The notes under the pieces are model-generated. The model saw only the letters and a program-made list of their open reading frames with translations, ran no database searches and was not told the DNA's origin. A DNA stretch of 64,000 nt, from the NCBI RefSeq assembly GCF_028858535.1, contig NZ_JAPMOU010000002.1:124001-188000 (forward strand). The letters are read 5' to 3'. The translations under genes were made by a program, and so were the position numbers. Below, piece by piece: positions 36,084-45,974 of this stretch; the stretch's first letter is position 1; every line of letters begins with the position of its first letter. This stretch comes from Spartinivicinus poritis (lineage in GTDB: Bacteria; Pseudomonadota; Gammaproteobacteria; Pseudomonadales; Zooshikellaceae).

Positions 36084-36115
36084 ATTAAAAAACCACCTAC
36101 GGGTGGTTTTTTAAT
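36084..36115 (+). terminator. Strong terminator of M6 protease copy 2
   Basis: A 14-bp perfect stem (36084-36097 with 36102-36115) with the stable TACG loop; the 3' arm carries TTTTTT. Confidence 0.92.
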
Positions 36116-36285
36116 GGAAAAAGGAAATTAGATTGTCATGTTTTATAAAAAAGATGCTTTTATATTGAAAAAATGACCTGTTTTATTATGAGGTGATTGG
36201 TTGCATAGGGCGGCTTCGGTAACTACAGTTAAGCTAGAGTCAAATAGTCACAACCGCCAATGAACCGTCAATAAGCATTACTACC

Positions 36286-37407
36286 ATGAGCAGTTTTACT
36301 TGTGATAGCTTTACCTCACTTGACCAAGAAGTTATTGATGACTTCTACACCTGCTTTCGTGAAACTATAGAAGAAATAGAAGCTTGCTGTGGTCGCTTAG
36401 ACACTGATAATGACTCTTCCGATGTTCATGATTTATTCCGGTCCATGCACTCATTGAAAGGGAATTGCCGGATGGTGTTTTTGGATCCACTGGTTGATGC
36501 TACCCATAAGCTAGAAGAAATTGTTTCTGATATTCGTGATGACCTTTACCCCTATGAACCCCTGTTTGGTGAGTTTATTCTTGTTATTGTTGGAAAAATA
36601 GACCTATTAATTCAGCAGTTACTCAATCAAGGAGAAGCAGACCAAGAATTACTGGATAATGTGGAAGACTACATTATTCAAGTGAAAGAGGCAGAAACCA
36701 CTGAGCGTATTGACATAGTTAATTCAATTTTGAATAAACTGGCTGGTGCCCAAGTTGAAGGACCAAGCGAAGAACCTGGTGGAGCAGCAGCTGAAACATC
36801 AGTTGTAGCCGAAGCTCCTCCACCACAGCCAACTAAATTGAGTGACCTTGATTTTTTCTATAGTTTGGCAGTGAAATTAGATGCTTTAAATTTATTTAAT
36901 CGGGATCGAGTCGCTGAAGTCGCTAAACTGTGCGAGCAAATAAACCAGGAATTAAACAGCCCTGTTGATAGTAAACAATTAACTGCTGCAGTGTATTTAC
37001 ATGACTTGGGTATGGCCTTTGTGCCTAAACAAATTCTTCACAAACAAGGCGTATATACTAAAGTGGAACAAGCACAATTTCTTGATCATGTGAGAATTGG
37101 TGCAGAAGTGCTAAGCCGAGTGCCTAACTGGGAGCAAGCGGCTAATATGGTAGAGCAACATCACTGCCACTTTGATGGTACGGGACACCCAGTAGGCTTA
37201 TCAGGGGAAGATATTTGCCCTGGTGCTCGAATTATATTTGTTGTAGATACTTACGAAACCGTCATTAATGAGCATCGTGACGATAAAAGCTTCAGGCGTA
37301 CTTTATTGCGAGCCGTGACAGAAATAAATAGCAACAGCGGCTCGTTATTTGATCCTAAAGTTGTCGAAGCCTTTAATGTGGTCGTTAGACAGCGTTATGT
37401 CGCTTAA
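36286..37407 (+). CDS. Hpt domain fused to a divergent HD-GYP domain
   Basis: A 373-residue cytoplasmic signalling protein. Residues 10-110 are a histidine phosphotransfer domain with the phosphorylatable H55 in RSMHSLKGNCRMV. Residues 150-190 are an acidic Ala/Pro-rich linker. Residues 190-370 form an HD-GYP domain: LHDLGMAFVPKQILHK, DHVRIGAEVL, QHHCHFDGTGHPVGLSGEDI and VDTYETVI. The metal ligands are kept, but HDIGK is HDLGM and GYP is GHP, so cyclic-di-GMP hydrolysis may be altered. A direct Hpt-to-HD-GYP fusion suggests that phosphorelay input controls the output domain (inference). It is single, with no kinase gene near. Confidence 0.83.
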   Translation: MSSFTCDSFTSLDQEVIDDFYTCFRETIEEIEACCGRLDTDNDSSDVHDLFRSMHSLKGNCRMVFLDPLVDATHKLEEIVSDIRDDLYPYEPLFGEFILVIVGKIDLLIQQLLNQGEADQELLDNVEDYIIQVKEAETTERIDIVNSILNKLAGAQVEGPSEEPGGAAAETSVVAEAPPPQPTKLSDLDFFYSLAVKLDALNLFNRDRVAEVAKLCEQINQELNSPVDSKQLTAAVYLHDLGMAFVPKQILHKQGVYTKVEQAQFLDHVRIGAEVLSRVPNWEQAANMVEQHHCHFDGTGHPVGLSGEDICPGARIIFVVDTYETVINEHRDDKSFRRTLLRAVTEINSNSGSLFDPKVVEAFNVVVRQRYVA

Positions 37408-37449
37408 ACAATTTATCATTGTTGCCAGCGTGGAAATAGGTCAATTGGA

Positions 37450-37761
37450 TTAGCGGCCGAGTTCAGGTGTCAGCTCTTGTTGCTCTTCTACGGTTGATTG
37501 TTTACCAAACAGCCAGGCGAATAGAACAATTAAGAAGTCAAGCCCTGCGGTTAACAACATGCCAATAATACTTTGTATCGAGTCGTATTTCTCTGCGTAA
37601 ATGTAAAGTCCAATATTAGCAATGCCAAATAGTAGCCAGGTGGTCTTGCTTACCCCTTCCCCACTACGGTTTTTCAACACAACCCAAAGCTGTAAAAAAG
37701 TCGCGACCGGGAAAACTATTGCGGGTAACCATCCAGCTATTTCTAAGATAAATGATGGCAT
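37450..37761 (-). CDS. Small PQ-loop-like membrane protein
   Basis: A 103-residue protein with three hydrophobic helices. The start at 37761 (MPSFILEIAGWLP) has AGAGG about 7 nt upstream and is better than the frame start at 37794. The part LPAIVFPVATFLQLWVVLKN, then RSGEGVSKTTWLLFGIANIG, resembles one PQ-loop repeat as in SemiSWEET/MtN3-type three-helix half-transporters, with Q in the expected first-helix position but no strict PQ. The tail is acidic and soluble. Such proteins work as dimers to move small solutes. The assignment to the PQ-loop group is moderate. Confidence 0.62.
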   Translation of the reverse strand: MPSFILEIAGWLPAIVFPVATFLQLWVVLKNRSGEGVSKTTWLLFGIANIGLYIYAEKYDSIQSIIGMLLTAGLDFLIVLFAWLFGKQSTVEEQQELTPELGR

Positions 37762-38023
37762 TCTCAACCTCTGTAACTGACAAAATTGATACAACTATGT
37801 TGTTATCGTGTTTTTAACTATTCACAAGCAGCGACCATTATATAACAGATGCCCCGAAAGTTGTCCATATAGTCAGATTGCGTTTGTGAAATATAAGTGA
37901 CTAGGGCCTGTTAGTTATTACATATTGTTTTATTGGCAAGGCTGATGCTATATTCTCTGAACAATAAAAACAGCCTCTGTATTGGCTAGGCTAAACCATC
38001 GTCTTCAATAAAAATAATAACCA

Positions 38024-39103
38024 ATGAAAAGACTTTATCTACTTAACCGTGGTTATGGCTGGGGAGTGCTTATTATTGCGCTTGCTGCCATTTGGCAACT
38101 CCTAATTTCTCAACAACCATCTCGTGCTCCACAGGCAGTAGTACCTGATCCTTCAGACACTATTCCTCACACTAAAGCAGCAGCTTTCAAGCATCCATCT
38201 ACTCTGACTTTGTTTGCTGAAGCGAATCTTCCCCGCTCTTTGCAGCATACTGCTATTGATGGCTATTTCCCTGTGGATGAAAAGGGGCATTTAATCGCTA
38301 CTCAAGCAGTGAAAGAGCGGTTTGATTATTTTTTATCAATACTTGGGGAGGAAGGATTTGATCAAGTAATCAATAGGATTAAAGCTGATATAACTCAACA
38401 GTTGGTATCACCTGCTAAGGAAGAGGCTTTGCATTTACTGAGTCGTTACCTGGATTATAAAACGGCTCTAGCAGATTATGAGCAGTTATTAACCAGTAAT
38501 TTGGTAGACCAACGGCCAATACTGCAACTGTTTCAAGAGCATCAAGCAATGCTCAACTCCCTTAGACAGCAATTTTTTTCACCTGCAACAGTTGATGCAT
38601 TTTTTGGTTTTGACCAGCAATACAGTGATTGGGTTTATCAACGGCTATCCATTAATAGTGATACCACGCTGTCAACACGAGAAAAAGCAGTGGCGTTGGA
38701 ACAGCTGAATACATCACTTGCAACAGACTCTCAGGTGATATTTACCCCAGATTTACAAGAAACCCAGCTACAGTCAATAACTGACGAATTACGCCAGCAA
38801 GGAGCGACTGCTGATATAATTTATACCGCAAGAGCCGAAATAATGGGCGAAGCCGCTGCTGCTCGGTTAGCTAGACTGGATCAAACAAAAATGCACTGGC
38901 AACAACGACTACAGCAATTTCGACAAGCTTACCAAACGATTGCAACCCAGCAACATTCTCAGGCAGACATTCAACTCGCTGTTAAAAATTTATTAAATCA
39001 ACAGTTCTCACCTCAAGAACAGCTACGCATAAAAACCCTTGAGAAACTACCTGATACACTATTTACTACACCAACTAACTCAAGAAATCCGTTAAGTGAT
39101 TAA
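38024..39103 (+). CDS. lifO: Lipase-specific foldase (lipase chaperone)
   Basis: A 359-residue inner-membrane-anchored periplasmic chaperone: an N-terminal anchor (about 13-29), a variable Pro/Ala segment, then the foldase helices. The hallmark R-x-x-FDY-F-L-S motif is present as ERFDYFLSILGEEG (about 103-116), preceded by HTAIDGYFPVDEKGHL, the usual mini-domain start. It folds family I lipases in the periplasm before type II secretion. The lipase itself lies downstream at 39610, so the order is foldase then lipase, the reverse of Pseudomonas but as described for Acinetobacter. Confidence 0.9.
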   Translation: MKRLYLLNRGYGWGVLIIALAAIWQLLISQQPSRAPQAVVPDPSDTIPHTKAAAFKHPSTLTLFAEANLPRSLQHTAIDGYFPVDEKGHLIATQAVKERFDYFLSILGEEGFDQVINRIKADITQQLVSPAKEEALHLLSRYLDYKTALADYEQLLTSNLVDQRPILQLFQEHQAMLNSLRQQFFSPATVDAFFGFDQQYSDWVYQRLSINSDTTLSTREKAVALEQLNTSLATDSQVIFTPDLQETQLQSITDELRQQGATADIIYTARAEIMGEAAAARLARLDQTKMHWQQRLQQFRQAYQTIATQQHSQADIQLAVKNLLNQQFSPQEQLRIKTLEKLPDTLFTTPTNSRNPLSD

Positions 39104-39609
39104 AATTAGTCACCGTTTTTATATAAAATAAATTGTTGACTATATTTATTCACTAAATAGTGAAATATTCGATTTATCCAAAAGTATTAAAAATTTAGCT
39201 AGTCAACTAGCTTATGATGGACTAGTATCAAGTTGCTATTATAACACTAACAATACTGTCACCACTAAAAAATAAAATCTTTGGTGATACATAAAAAATA
39301 TATAATAATAACTATGAATAATATTGATACTCACGGCTGCTTTTCTCACCTCTTGTATTTGACCTCCTGCTTATTTCGGCGTGCCATTTATCACTGTCAA
39401 ACTGAATAGACTATTAATTGTTTTTGGTTAAACAATTGACAAAGACTAACAAGTTAATATTTGTGGGTTAAGTGTTACACCTACAAAGTGCTTGGTTTAT
39501 TTAGTGCACTAAAACCCGGTACTGGTTATTTTTTTGCAGCCTGTTTTGCAGAAAAGTTATTGGTATTTTTGGGTTAAAAATTATAAGAAAAAAATAATAA
39601 GGAATGATA
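39104..39609. other. AT-rich gap between foldase and lipase genes
   Basis: About 500 bp without an ORF worth annotating. Its length indicates that the lipase has its own promoter rather than depending on read-through from the foldase. No hairpin terminator was seen after the foldase. Confidence 0.5.
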
Positions 39610-40560
39610 ATGAAAAAAATAATTCCTCTGTTGAGTTGCGCTGCTATTTTGTCACTTGCCCCTACCAGCAACGTGATGGCAAAAAAAAATACGGGTTATA
39701 CAGCAACACACTATCCCATTGTATTAGTACACGGCATGTTAGGTTTTGATAAAACGTTGGGCATCGATTATTGGTATGGGGTTGCAGAAGCACTGCGTAA
39801 AGATGGAGCTAGAGTGCATGTCGCCAAACTAACGGCCTTGGATAGTAATGAGGCAAGAGGTGAACAGTTAATTGAACAGCTGGAATATTGGCAAGCATTA
39901 TACAACGCAAAGGGATTTAATTTAATTGCCCATTCACAAGGCGGCCCTACCAGCCGTTATGCTATGTACCATCTTAATTATGATCGTAAACAGCCATTAA
40001 TTAAATCAGTAACGACCATTGGCTCCCCTCATAAAGGCAGCCCAGTAGCGGATGTTATTCTCAGTAAACCTGTTGGCGATACCGCACACAAGGTGTTTAC
40101 GAGTGTCATGAATGGTTTGGCAAGCATTATTGATAAGTTTTCCAGTAACCCGCAGCAGCATATACAAAGTTTCACCCGGAGTATAAGTGCTTCCAGTACA
40201 CCTAAAATGCGGCAATTTAATCAATATTATCCAGCGGGTCTGCCAAGCTCAGGCTGTGGCGAAGGTCAATATACTGTTGATGGTGTGCGGTTTTACTCTT
40301 GGTCAGGTACACAGGTTACTACTAATGTTTTAGACCCAACCGATTGGGGACTTTCATTATTAGCAAAAGCATTTAAGGAAAAAAATGATGGCTTAGTTGG
40401 TCGTTGCAGCTCCCATTTTGGGCAAGTTATTCGCGATAATTATCAAATGAACCATGTTGACCAGATAAACCACTTATTTGGTTTACATCATTTGCTGGAA
40501 ACTGACCCTATTACCCTATTCCGTCAACACGCTAACCGCTTAAAAAATGAGGGCTTATAA
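39610..40560 (+). CDS. Secreted triacylglycerol lipase, bacterial family I
   Basis: A 316-residue lipase when started at the ATG at 39610 (AAGGA 6 nt upstream; the ATG at 39604 is too close to it). Signal peptide KKIIPLLSCAAILSLAPTSN.. to about VMA. Then YPIVLVHGMLGFD with the oxyanion loop, the nucleophile in AHSQGGP (about S109), the acid in KNDGLVG and the base in MNHVDQIN. Two cysteines (SGCGEG and GRCSSH) match the single conserved disulfide of family I. It hydrolyses long-chain acylglycerols outside the cell and needs the adjacent foldase. Confidence 0.92.
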   Translation: MKKIIPLLSCAAILSLAPTSNVMAKKNTGYTATHYPIVLVHGMLGFDKTLGIDYWYGVAEALRKDGARVHVAKLTALDSNEARGEQLIEQLEYWQALYNAKGFNLIAHSQGGPTSRYAMYHLNYDRKQPLIKSVTTIGSPHKGSPVADVILSKPVGDTAHKVFTSVMNGLASIIDKFSSNPQQHIQSFTRSISASSTPKMRQFNQYYPAGLPSSGCGEGQYTVDGVRFYSWSGTQVTTNVLDPTDWGLSLLAKAFKEKNDGLVGRCSSHFGQVIRDNYQMNHVDQINHLFGLHHLLETDPITLFRQHANRLKNEGL

Positions 40561-40932
40561 TATTTAACCTGAATATTCTTCCAGGTCTAGGCCCCTGCTA
40601 TGCGCAAAGTTATTATCTTATTTTGCGTATGGGGTACTCAAAATTTTATACACTGTTCAGTAATAAAGCTTACATTGTTTTTACATCTATGACAGCTTGG
40701 GTTTGGCCTTTTTCGTCTTGAGACATTACTTATCAACTCAAGCAAGTTCTTACAGGAAAGCCTATCCGTGCAGGGGCCTAGACATCGCGGGTTTAATGGT
40801 TTTTCTGTTGGTAAGTCAGTGCAGCTTAAAACAGCTGTTTGAGATATTCTTTAAAAAAGTTTTGTTTACTATTTGTCATTTGGTGTTCATTTAGATTACG
40901 ATAAGCGCATATCAATAATAAGAAAATGTAAT
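40561..40932. other. Intergenic region with a bounded inverted repeat
   Basis: About 370 bp, AT-rich, with no convincing protein gene. A 13-bp inverted repeat (40586-40598 and 40770-40782) brackets a 171-bp interior and may mark a small element; see the separate entry. Confidence 0.5.
40586..40782. repeat. Pair of 13-bp inverted repeats bounding about 197 bp
   Basis: TCTAGGCCCCTGC at 40586-40598 and GCAGGGGCCTAGA at 40770-40782 are perfect inverted copies in otherwise AT-rich sequence. No target duplication or transposase is evident, so a miniature element is only one reading. Confidence 0.5.
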
Positions 40933-41283
40933 ATGCAGTCTATAACACCAGAACTACAATCCTTTCCTATGAATATACAAACAATGAAGCTGAAAGTATG
41001 CCAAGCAGCAACGCTACTCAAAGCAATCAGTAATGAAAATCGGTTGCTGATTCTGTACCACTTAGTAACAGATGGCGAAATGTCTGTAGGGGCGTTAAAT
41101 GATGTCCTGGATTTAAGCCAGTCTGCCCTTTCCCAACATCTGGCGGTATTACGCAAAGATGGCCTGGTAAAAACCCGCAAGCAGGCACAAACTGTTTACT
41201 ATTCTCTCACCTGCGATAATACCCGGCAGGTGTTAAGTTTGCTTCACGAATTATATGGAGATCAACAGCAGCCTGCTCATTAA
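40933..41283 (+). CDS. ArsR/SmtB-family transcriptional regulator
   Basis: A 116-residue winged-helix protein if started at the ATG at 40933; a later start at MNIQTMKLK is possible. Order: AATLLKAISNENRLLILYHL, then MSVGALNDVLDLSQSALSQH recognition helix, then KTRKQAQTVYYSL beta-wing. It lacks the CVC arsenic motif and the terminal His/Asp clusters of metal sensors, so its inducer is unlikely to be a thiophilic metal; redox or sulfide sensors of this family (for example BigR-like) are alternatives, though I see no clear cysteine pair in the usual helices. No obvious target gene adjoins. Confidence 0.78.
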   Translation: MQSITPELQSFPMNIQTMKLKVCQAATLLKAISNENRLLILYHLVTDGEMSVGALNDVLDLSQSALSQHLAVLRKDGLVKTRKQAQTVYYSLTCDNTRQVLSLLHELYGDQQQPAH

Positions 41284-41324
41284 TAACGACGTTTTTTTGT
41301 AGAAAACAAGCACTCTCAATAATT

Positions 41325-41381
41325 ATTCATGGCCTTATTGTAAGGAGGCTGCCTAACAAAGCTGGGCAAAAGGCCATGAAT
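41325..41381. terminator. Hairpin between the regulator and nfuA
   Basis: A 12-bp perfect inverted repeat (41325-41336, ATTCATGGCCTT, with 41370-41381) encloses a 33-nt interior between convergent genes. There is no T-tract beyond, so its termination role is uncertain. Confidence 0.4.
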
Positions 41382-41427
41382 AGTTAACCCAATAACATGG
41401 TATGAACGTAATTATTTTCAAACCATG

Positions 41428-42012
41428 CTAGCGGTAATAAGCATTATCTCTGAAACTATGGTCAGTGACGTCTTTTACCCCGCTAAGCTCAGGGATTTTT
41501 TCCATCAGTGTTCGCTCAATTCCATCTTTTAATGTTACATCTACCATGCCACAGCCTTGGCAACCGCCACCAAATTGTAGTATTGCGATATTGTTTTCAG
41601 TAATTTCAACTAACGAAACCTGTCCTCCATGTGATGCTAGACCTGGGTTAATTTCTGCTTGCAGATAATAATTAATCTTGGCATCTAATGGGCTGTCTTC
41701 ACCAATCTGCGGTACTTTCGCATTGGGGGCTTTGATGGTGAGTTGACCACCCATTTGGTCTTTGGCGTAATCGACTAACGCATTTTCTAAATAACTTTCA
41801 CTGACTGCTTCGATATAAGCAGAAAAACCATTCAAAGGCATCTCAATATCGTCGTCTTGTGACTCACCTGGTTTGCAATAAGCAATACAGGTTTCCGCAT
41901 AAGGAGTACCTGGTTGAGTAATAAAAATGCGAATGCCAATTCCATCCACATTTTGCTTAGCCAACAGATCGGCTAAGTAAACTTGTGCTTCATCAGTTAC
42001 CGTTAAACTCAT
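41428..42012 (-). CDS. nfuA: Fe-S cluster carrier/scaffold NfuA
   Basis: A 194-residue protein: an N-terminal degenerate A-type domain (about 1-95, with [11 protein letters not shown]) and a C-terminal Nfu domain with the cluster-binding [20 protein letters not shown] (C151, C154). It delivers 4Fe-4S clusters to apo-enzymes under oxidative stress or iron limitation. Length and both domains match the gammaproteobacterial form. Single gene. Confidence 0.95.
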   Translation of the reverse strand: MSLTVTDEAQVYLADLLAKQNVDGIGIRIFITQPGTPYAETCIAYCKPGESQDDDIEMPLNGFSAYIEAVSESYLENALVDYAKDQMGGQLTIKAPNAKVPQIGEDSPLDAKINYYLQAEINPGLASHGGQVSLVEITENNIAILQFGGGCQGCGMVDVTLKDGIERTLMEKIPELSGVKDVTDHSFRDNAYYR

Positions 42013-42263
42013 GGTAGGCTATCACCTTGTTATGAGGTTCTGCTGAGCGAACCTAGGTTACATTAACTGTTTTGATTGTACGCCAAGTCTCGCTTGATAT
42101 AAATCCCTACCAAAATAATCAAGTATTGGCTGTCATTTATAAAGTAGCTGCCCCTCTTCAAGCCAGGACTAATATCTTAAGCTGTTATCAATCAACAACT
42201 TATTTCTGCTATGATTGCCCAGCAACTTATTTTCGTAATGACTAATCGCTTCAGGAAACCTGC

Positions 42264-45200
42264 ATGGCTTTGGAAAATCCACGTATAGCACAACTCAAAC
42301 AAGCCCTGGCTGATCGAATTTTAATTCTTGATGGTGCAATGGGCACGATGATTCAGTCTCACCAACTGGAAGAAGCTGATTATCGTGGAGACAGGTTTGC
42401 TGACTTAACTCAGGAAGTAAAAGGTAATAACGACCTGTTATCCATCACCCAGCCTGAAATTATCAAGTCTATTCACCTCGCTTATTTGGAAGCTGGTGCT
42501 GATATCATAGAAACCAACACCTTTAATGCTACTCAGGTTTCCCAAGCTGATTACCAGCTGGAGCCGTTAGTCCAAGAAATTAATGAAAGCTCTGCCAGGT
42601 TGGCCCGCCAAGCGGCCGATGAAATGACGACCAAAACACCGGATAAACCACGATTTGTTGCTGGCGTCTTAGGCCCAACCAGCCGGACAGCGACAATTTC
42701 CCCTGATGTTAACAACCCAGGCTTTCGTAATGTCACCTTTGATCAGTTAGTCGAAAATTATTGTGAAGCCACCGAAGCCTTGATCAGAGGTGGAGCTGAT
42801 ATCATTTTGATCGAAACTGTATTTGATACCCTCAACTGTAAAGCAGCTATCTTTGCAGTGCAGCAGACCTTTGATCAGCTGGGTCTTGAGCTGCCTATTA
42901 TGATTTCAGGCACCATCACCGACGCTTCAGGAAGAACCTTATCTGGCCAAACCACCGAGGCATTCTGGAACTCCATCGCCCATGCCAATCCAATCAGCGT
43001 CGGCTTAAACTGTGCGTTAGGTGCCAAAGAGTTACGCCCCTATGTCGAAGAGCTAGCCAATAAAGCCAATACCTATGTTAGTGCTCATCCCAATGCAGGG
43101 CTGCCTAACGAGTTTGGCGAATATGATGAAACTCCTGAAGATATGAGCCAGATTGTTGAGGAGTTTGCGCAAAGTGGTTTTCTGAATATTATCGGTGGTT
43201 GCTGTGGCACCACACCGGCTCACATCAAGGCCATTGCTGATACCATGGCCAAGTACCCTCCTCGCCGTATTCCCGACCTACCTGTGGCCTGCCGATTAAG
43301 TGGTTTGGAACCATTAACCATCAGCTCTGAGTCACTGTTTGTGAATGTGGGAGAGCGAACCAATATTACCGGCTCAGCCCGGTTTGCCCGGTTAATTCGC
43401 GAAGAAGACTATGAAACGGCATTAGAAGTGGCTCGTCAGCAGGTTGAAAATGGTGCGCAAATCATTGATGTCAACATGGATGAAGGGATGCTGGATTCTA
43501 AGCAGGCGATGATTACCTTCATGAATTTAATTGCCTCTGAGCCAGATATCAGCCGGGTGCCGATCATGGTGGATTCCTCTAAGTGGGAAGTCATTGAAGC
43601 AGGCCTGAAATGTATTCAGGGCAAACCCGTGGTTAACTCGATCAGTTTAAAAGAAGGCGAAGCTGACTTTATCGAAAAAGCCACTCTCTGTCGGCGCTAT
43701 GGTGCCGCCGTGGTCGTGATGGCTTTTGATGAAACTGGCCAGGCAGATACCGCTGAGCGAAAAAAAGAAATCTGTAAGCGCTCATACGATGTGCTGGTGG
43801 ATAAAGTGGGCTTCCCTCCCCAGGATATTATTTTTGACCCGAATATTTTTGCCATCGCGACTGGCATAGAAGAACACAATAACTACGCCGTCGACTTTTT
43901 TGAAGCCACTCAATACATCAAACAGAACCTGCCCCATGCCATGATTTCTGGTGGTGTTAGTAATGTGTCATTCTCATTCCGGGGTAACAATCCGGTGCGG
44001 GAAGCTATCCATGCAGTCTTTCTTTACCATGCGATTAAAGCCGGCTTAACCATGGGGATTGTAAATGCAGGTCAGCTGGCGATTTATGAAGATATTCCTA
44101 CTGAGCTAAAAGCAAAAGTAGAAGATGTGGTACTTAATAAGCACCCTGATGCGACAGAAGCCTTATTAACTGTTGCTGAGCAATTCAAGGGCGATGGAGC
44201 TGCTAAGCAAGAAGAAAATTTAGCCTGGCGCAGTTGGCCAGTGGCTAAACGGTTAGAACATGCTCTGGTAAAAGGCATCAACCAGTTTATTGTTGAAGAC
44301 ACTGAAGAAGCCCGCCAAGCAGCTAGTCGCCCCATTGAAGTGATTGAAGGCCCCTTAATGGATGGTATGGGCGTGGTGGGAGACCTGTTTGGTGAAGGAA
44401 AAATGTTCCTGCCTCAAGTAGTAAAAAGTGCTCGTGTCATGAAGCAAGCGGTTGCCCACCTAGTGCCATTTATTGAAGCGGAAAAAGGCGATACAGCCAA
44501 GTCTAAAGGCAAAGTGTTAATGGCTACGGTTAAAGGCGATGTTCATGATATCGGCAAAAATATTGTCGGTGTAGTGCTGCAGTGTAATAACTACGATGTC
44601 ATCGACTTAGGAGTAATGGTGCCCTGTGAAAAAATCCTCCAAACAGCTCAACAAGAACAAGTAGACATGATTGGGTTAAGTGGTCTGATTACCCCTTCCT
44701 TGGATGAAATGGTCCATGTTGCCAAGGAAATGCAGCGCCAAGGCTTTACCATTCCATTATTGATTGGTGGTGCTACTACTTCCAAAGCTCATACCGCTGT
44801 TAAAATTGAACCTCAATATGAAGGGGCAACGGTGTATGTGCCGGATGCTTCCCGTTGTGTCAATGTAGCCACTCATCTACTGAGCAATGAGTTAAATCCA
44901 GCCTTTGTCCAAGCACGGCGCGAAGAATACACCACCATTAGAGAGCGTAATGCTAATCGCAAGCCAAAAGCAGGCCCGGTTCCCTATGCGCAATTACCAG
45001 AACGAAAGTTAACATTAGACTGGCAAAACTATACGCCCCCTACCCCTAGTTTTACGGGCGCTAAAATCTTTGATGATTATCCGCTGGAAAAGCTGGTGGA
45101 CTTTATTGATTGGACCCCATTTTTTATTGGTTGGGATCTCGCAGGTAAATACCCAAAAATCCTCAGTGACGAAGTAGTGGGCGAAGCAGCAACCAATTTA

Positions 45201-45962
45201 TTTAATGATGCACAGAAAATGCTTAAGCAAATCATTGAGCAAAAATTAATTAAAGCTAGGGCCGTTATAGGCTTTTGGCCAGCTAATCAGGTTAATCATG
45301 ATGATGTTGCACTCTACACGGATATCAATAAGCAAGATCAGTTGGCTTCCCTCCACCACTTACGTCAGCAGGTAGATAAAATCCCTGGCAAGCCCAACAT
45401 GTGTTTAGCGGATTACGTTGCCCCAGCAGACAGTGGAGTCACTGATTATGTGGGTGGTTTTGTGGTTACGGCAGGGATTGGTGCAGAAGAGCTAGCCAAG
45501 TCCTATGAAGAAAAGCATGACGACTACAACAGTATTATGGTGAAAATCCTCGCTGACCGGCTGGCAGAAGCCTTTGCTGAGCATATGCACCAACGGGTTC
45601 GGGAGGAATTTTGGGGCTATAGCTCAGCCGAACGTTTTTCTAATGAAGAGCTGATAAAAGAACGCTATCAAGGTATTCGCCCTGCCCCTGGCTATCCTGC
45701 CTGCCCTGACCACACTGAAAAAGCTACGCTATTCAAGCTGTTAGACGCAGAAGCCAACATTGATGTGAGGTTAACAGAGCATTATGCCATGTTCCCTGCT
45801 GCTGCCGTCAGTGGCTGGTATTTCTCCCATCCAGACTCAAAATATTTTGCGGTGGGTAAAATTGACCAGGACCAAGTGGCCAGTTACGCCGAACGTAAAG
45901 GCATGACCATTTCTGAAGTGGAACGCTGGTTAGCCCCCAATCTGAGCTATGACCCTAAATAA
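42264..45962 (+). CDS. metH: Cobalamin-dependent methionine synthase
   Basis: A 1232-residue four-module enzyme that moves a methyl group from methyltetrahydrofolate through cobalamin to homocysteine. The N-terminal homocysteine domain has the zinc cysteines in [10 protein letters not shown] (C313, C314). The folate domain has [14 protein letters not shown]. The cobalamin cap and Rossmann domain follow, with [15 protein letters not shown], where H761 is the lower cobalt ligand. The C-terminal reactivation domain has [12 protein letters not shown] for S-adenosylmethionine. All modules are complete. No upstream cobalamin riboswitch was recognised. A MATE gene follows 12 bp after the stop, so the two may be cotranscribed. 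Confidence 0.97.
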   Translation: MALENPRIAQLKQALADRILILDGAMGTMIQSHQLEEADYRGDRFADLTQEVKGNNDLLSITQPEIIKSIHLAYLEAGADIIETNTFNATQVSQADYQLEPLVQEINESSARLARQAADEMTTKTPDKPRFVAGVLGPTSRTATISPDVNNPGFRNVTFDQLVENYCEATEALIRGGADIILIETVFDTLNCKAAIFAVQQTFDQLGLELPIMISGTITDASGRTLSGQTTEAFWNSIAHANPISVGLNCALGAKELRPYVEELANKANTYVSAHPNAGLPNEFGEYDETPEDMSQIVEEFAQSGFLNIIGGCCGTTPAHIKAIADTMAKYPPRRIPDLPVACRLSGLEPLTISSESLFVNVGERTNITGSARFARLIREEDYETALEVARQQVENGAQIIDVNMDEGMLDSKQAMITFMNLIASEPDISRVPIMVDSSKWEVIEAGLKCIQGKPVVNSISLKEGEADFIEKATLCRRYGAAVVVMAFDETGQADTAERKKEICKRSYDVLVDKVGFPPQDIIFDPNIFAIATGIEEHNNYAVDFFEATQYIKQNLPHAMISGGVSNVSFSFRGNNPVREAIHAVFLYHAIKAGLTMGIVNAGQLAIYEDIPTELKAKVEDVVLNKHPDATEALLTVAEQFKGDGAAKQEENLAWRSWPVAKRLEHALVKGINQFIVEDTEEARQAASRPIEVIEGPLMDGMGVVGDLFGEGKMFLPQVVKSARVMKQAVAHLVPFIEAEKGDTAKSKGKVLMATVKGDVHDIGKNIVGVVLQCNNYDVIDLGVMVPCEKILQTAQQEQVDMIGLSGLITPSLDEMVHVAKEMQRQGFTIPLLIGGATTSKAHTAVKIEPQYEGATVYVPDASRCVNVATHLLSNELNPAFVQARREEYTTIRERNANRKPKAGPVPYAQLPERKLTLDWQNYTPPTPSFTGAKIFDDYPLEKLVDFIDWTPFFIGWDLAGKYPKILSDEVVGEAATNLFNDAQKMLKQIIEQKLIKARAVIGFWPANQVNHDDVALYTDINKQDQLASLHHLRQQVDKIPGKPNMCLADYVAPADSGVTDYVGGFVVTAGIGAEELAKSYEEKHDDYNSIMVKILADRLAEAFAEHMHQRVREEFWGYSSAERFSNEELIKERYQGIRPAPGYPACPDHTEKATLFKLLDAEANIDVRLTEHYAMFPAAAVSGWYFSHPDSKYFAVGKIDQDQVASYAERKGMTISEVERWLAPNLSYDPK

Positions 45963-45974
45963 GGGTTTTAGCCT

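Noticed and set aside
40697-40894. 65-codon plus-strand ORF between the lipase and the ArsR-type regulator
   Set aside because: It runs through the inverted-repeat segment, has no ribosome site and an amphipathic-random composition.
42013-42263. Possible cobalamin riboswitch upstream of metH
   Set aside because: I could not find the B12-box or the expected paired elements in this 250-bp stretch.
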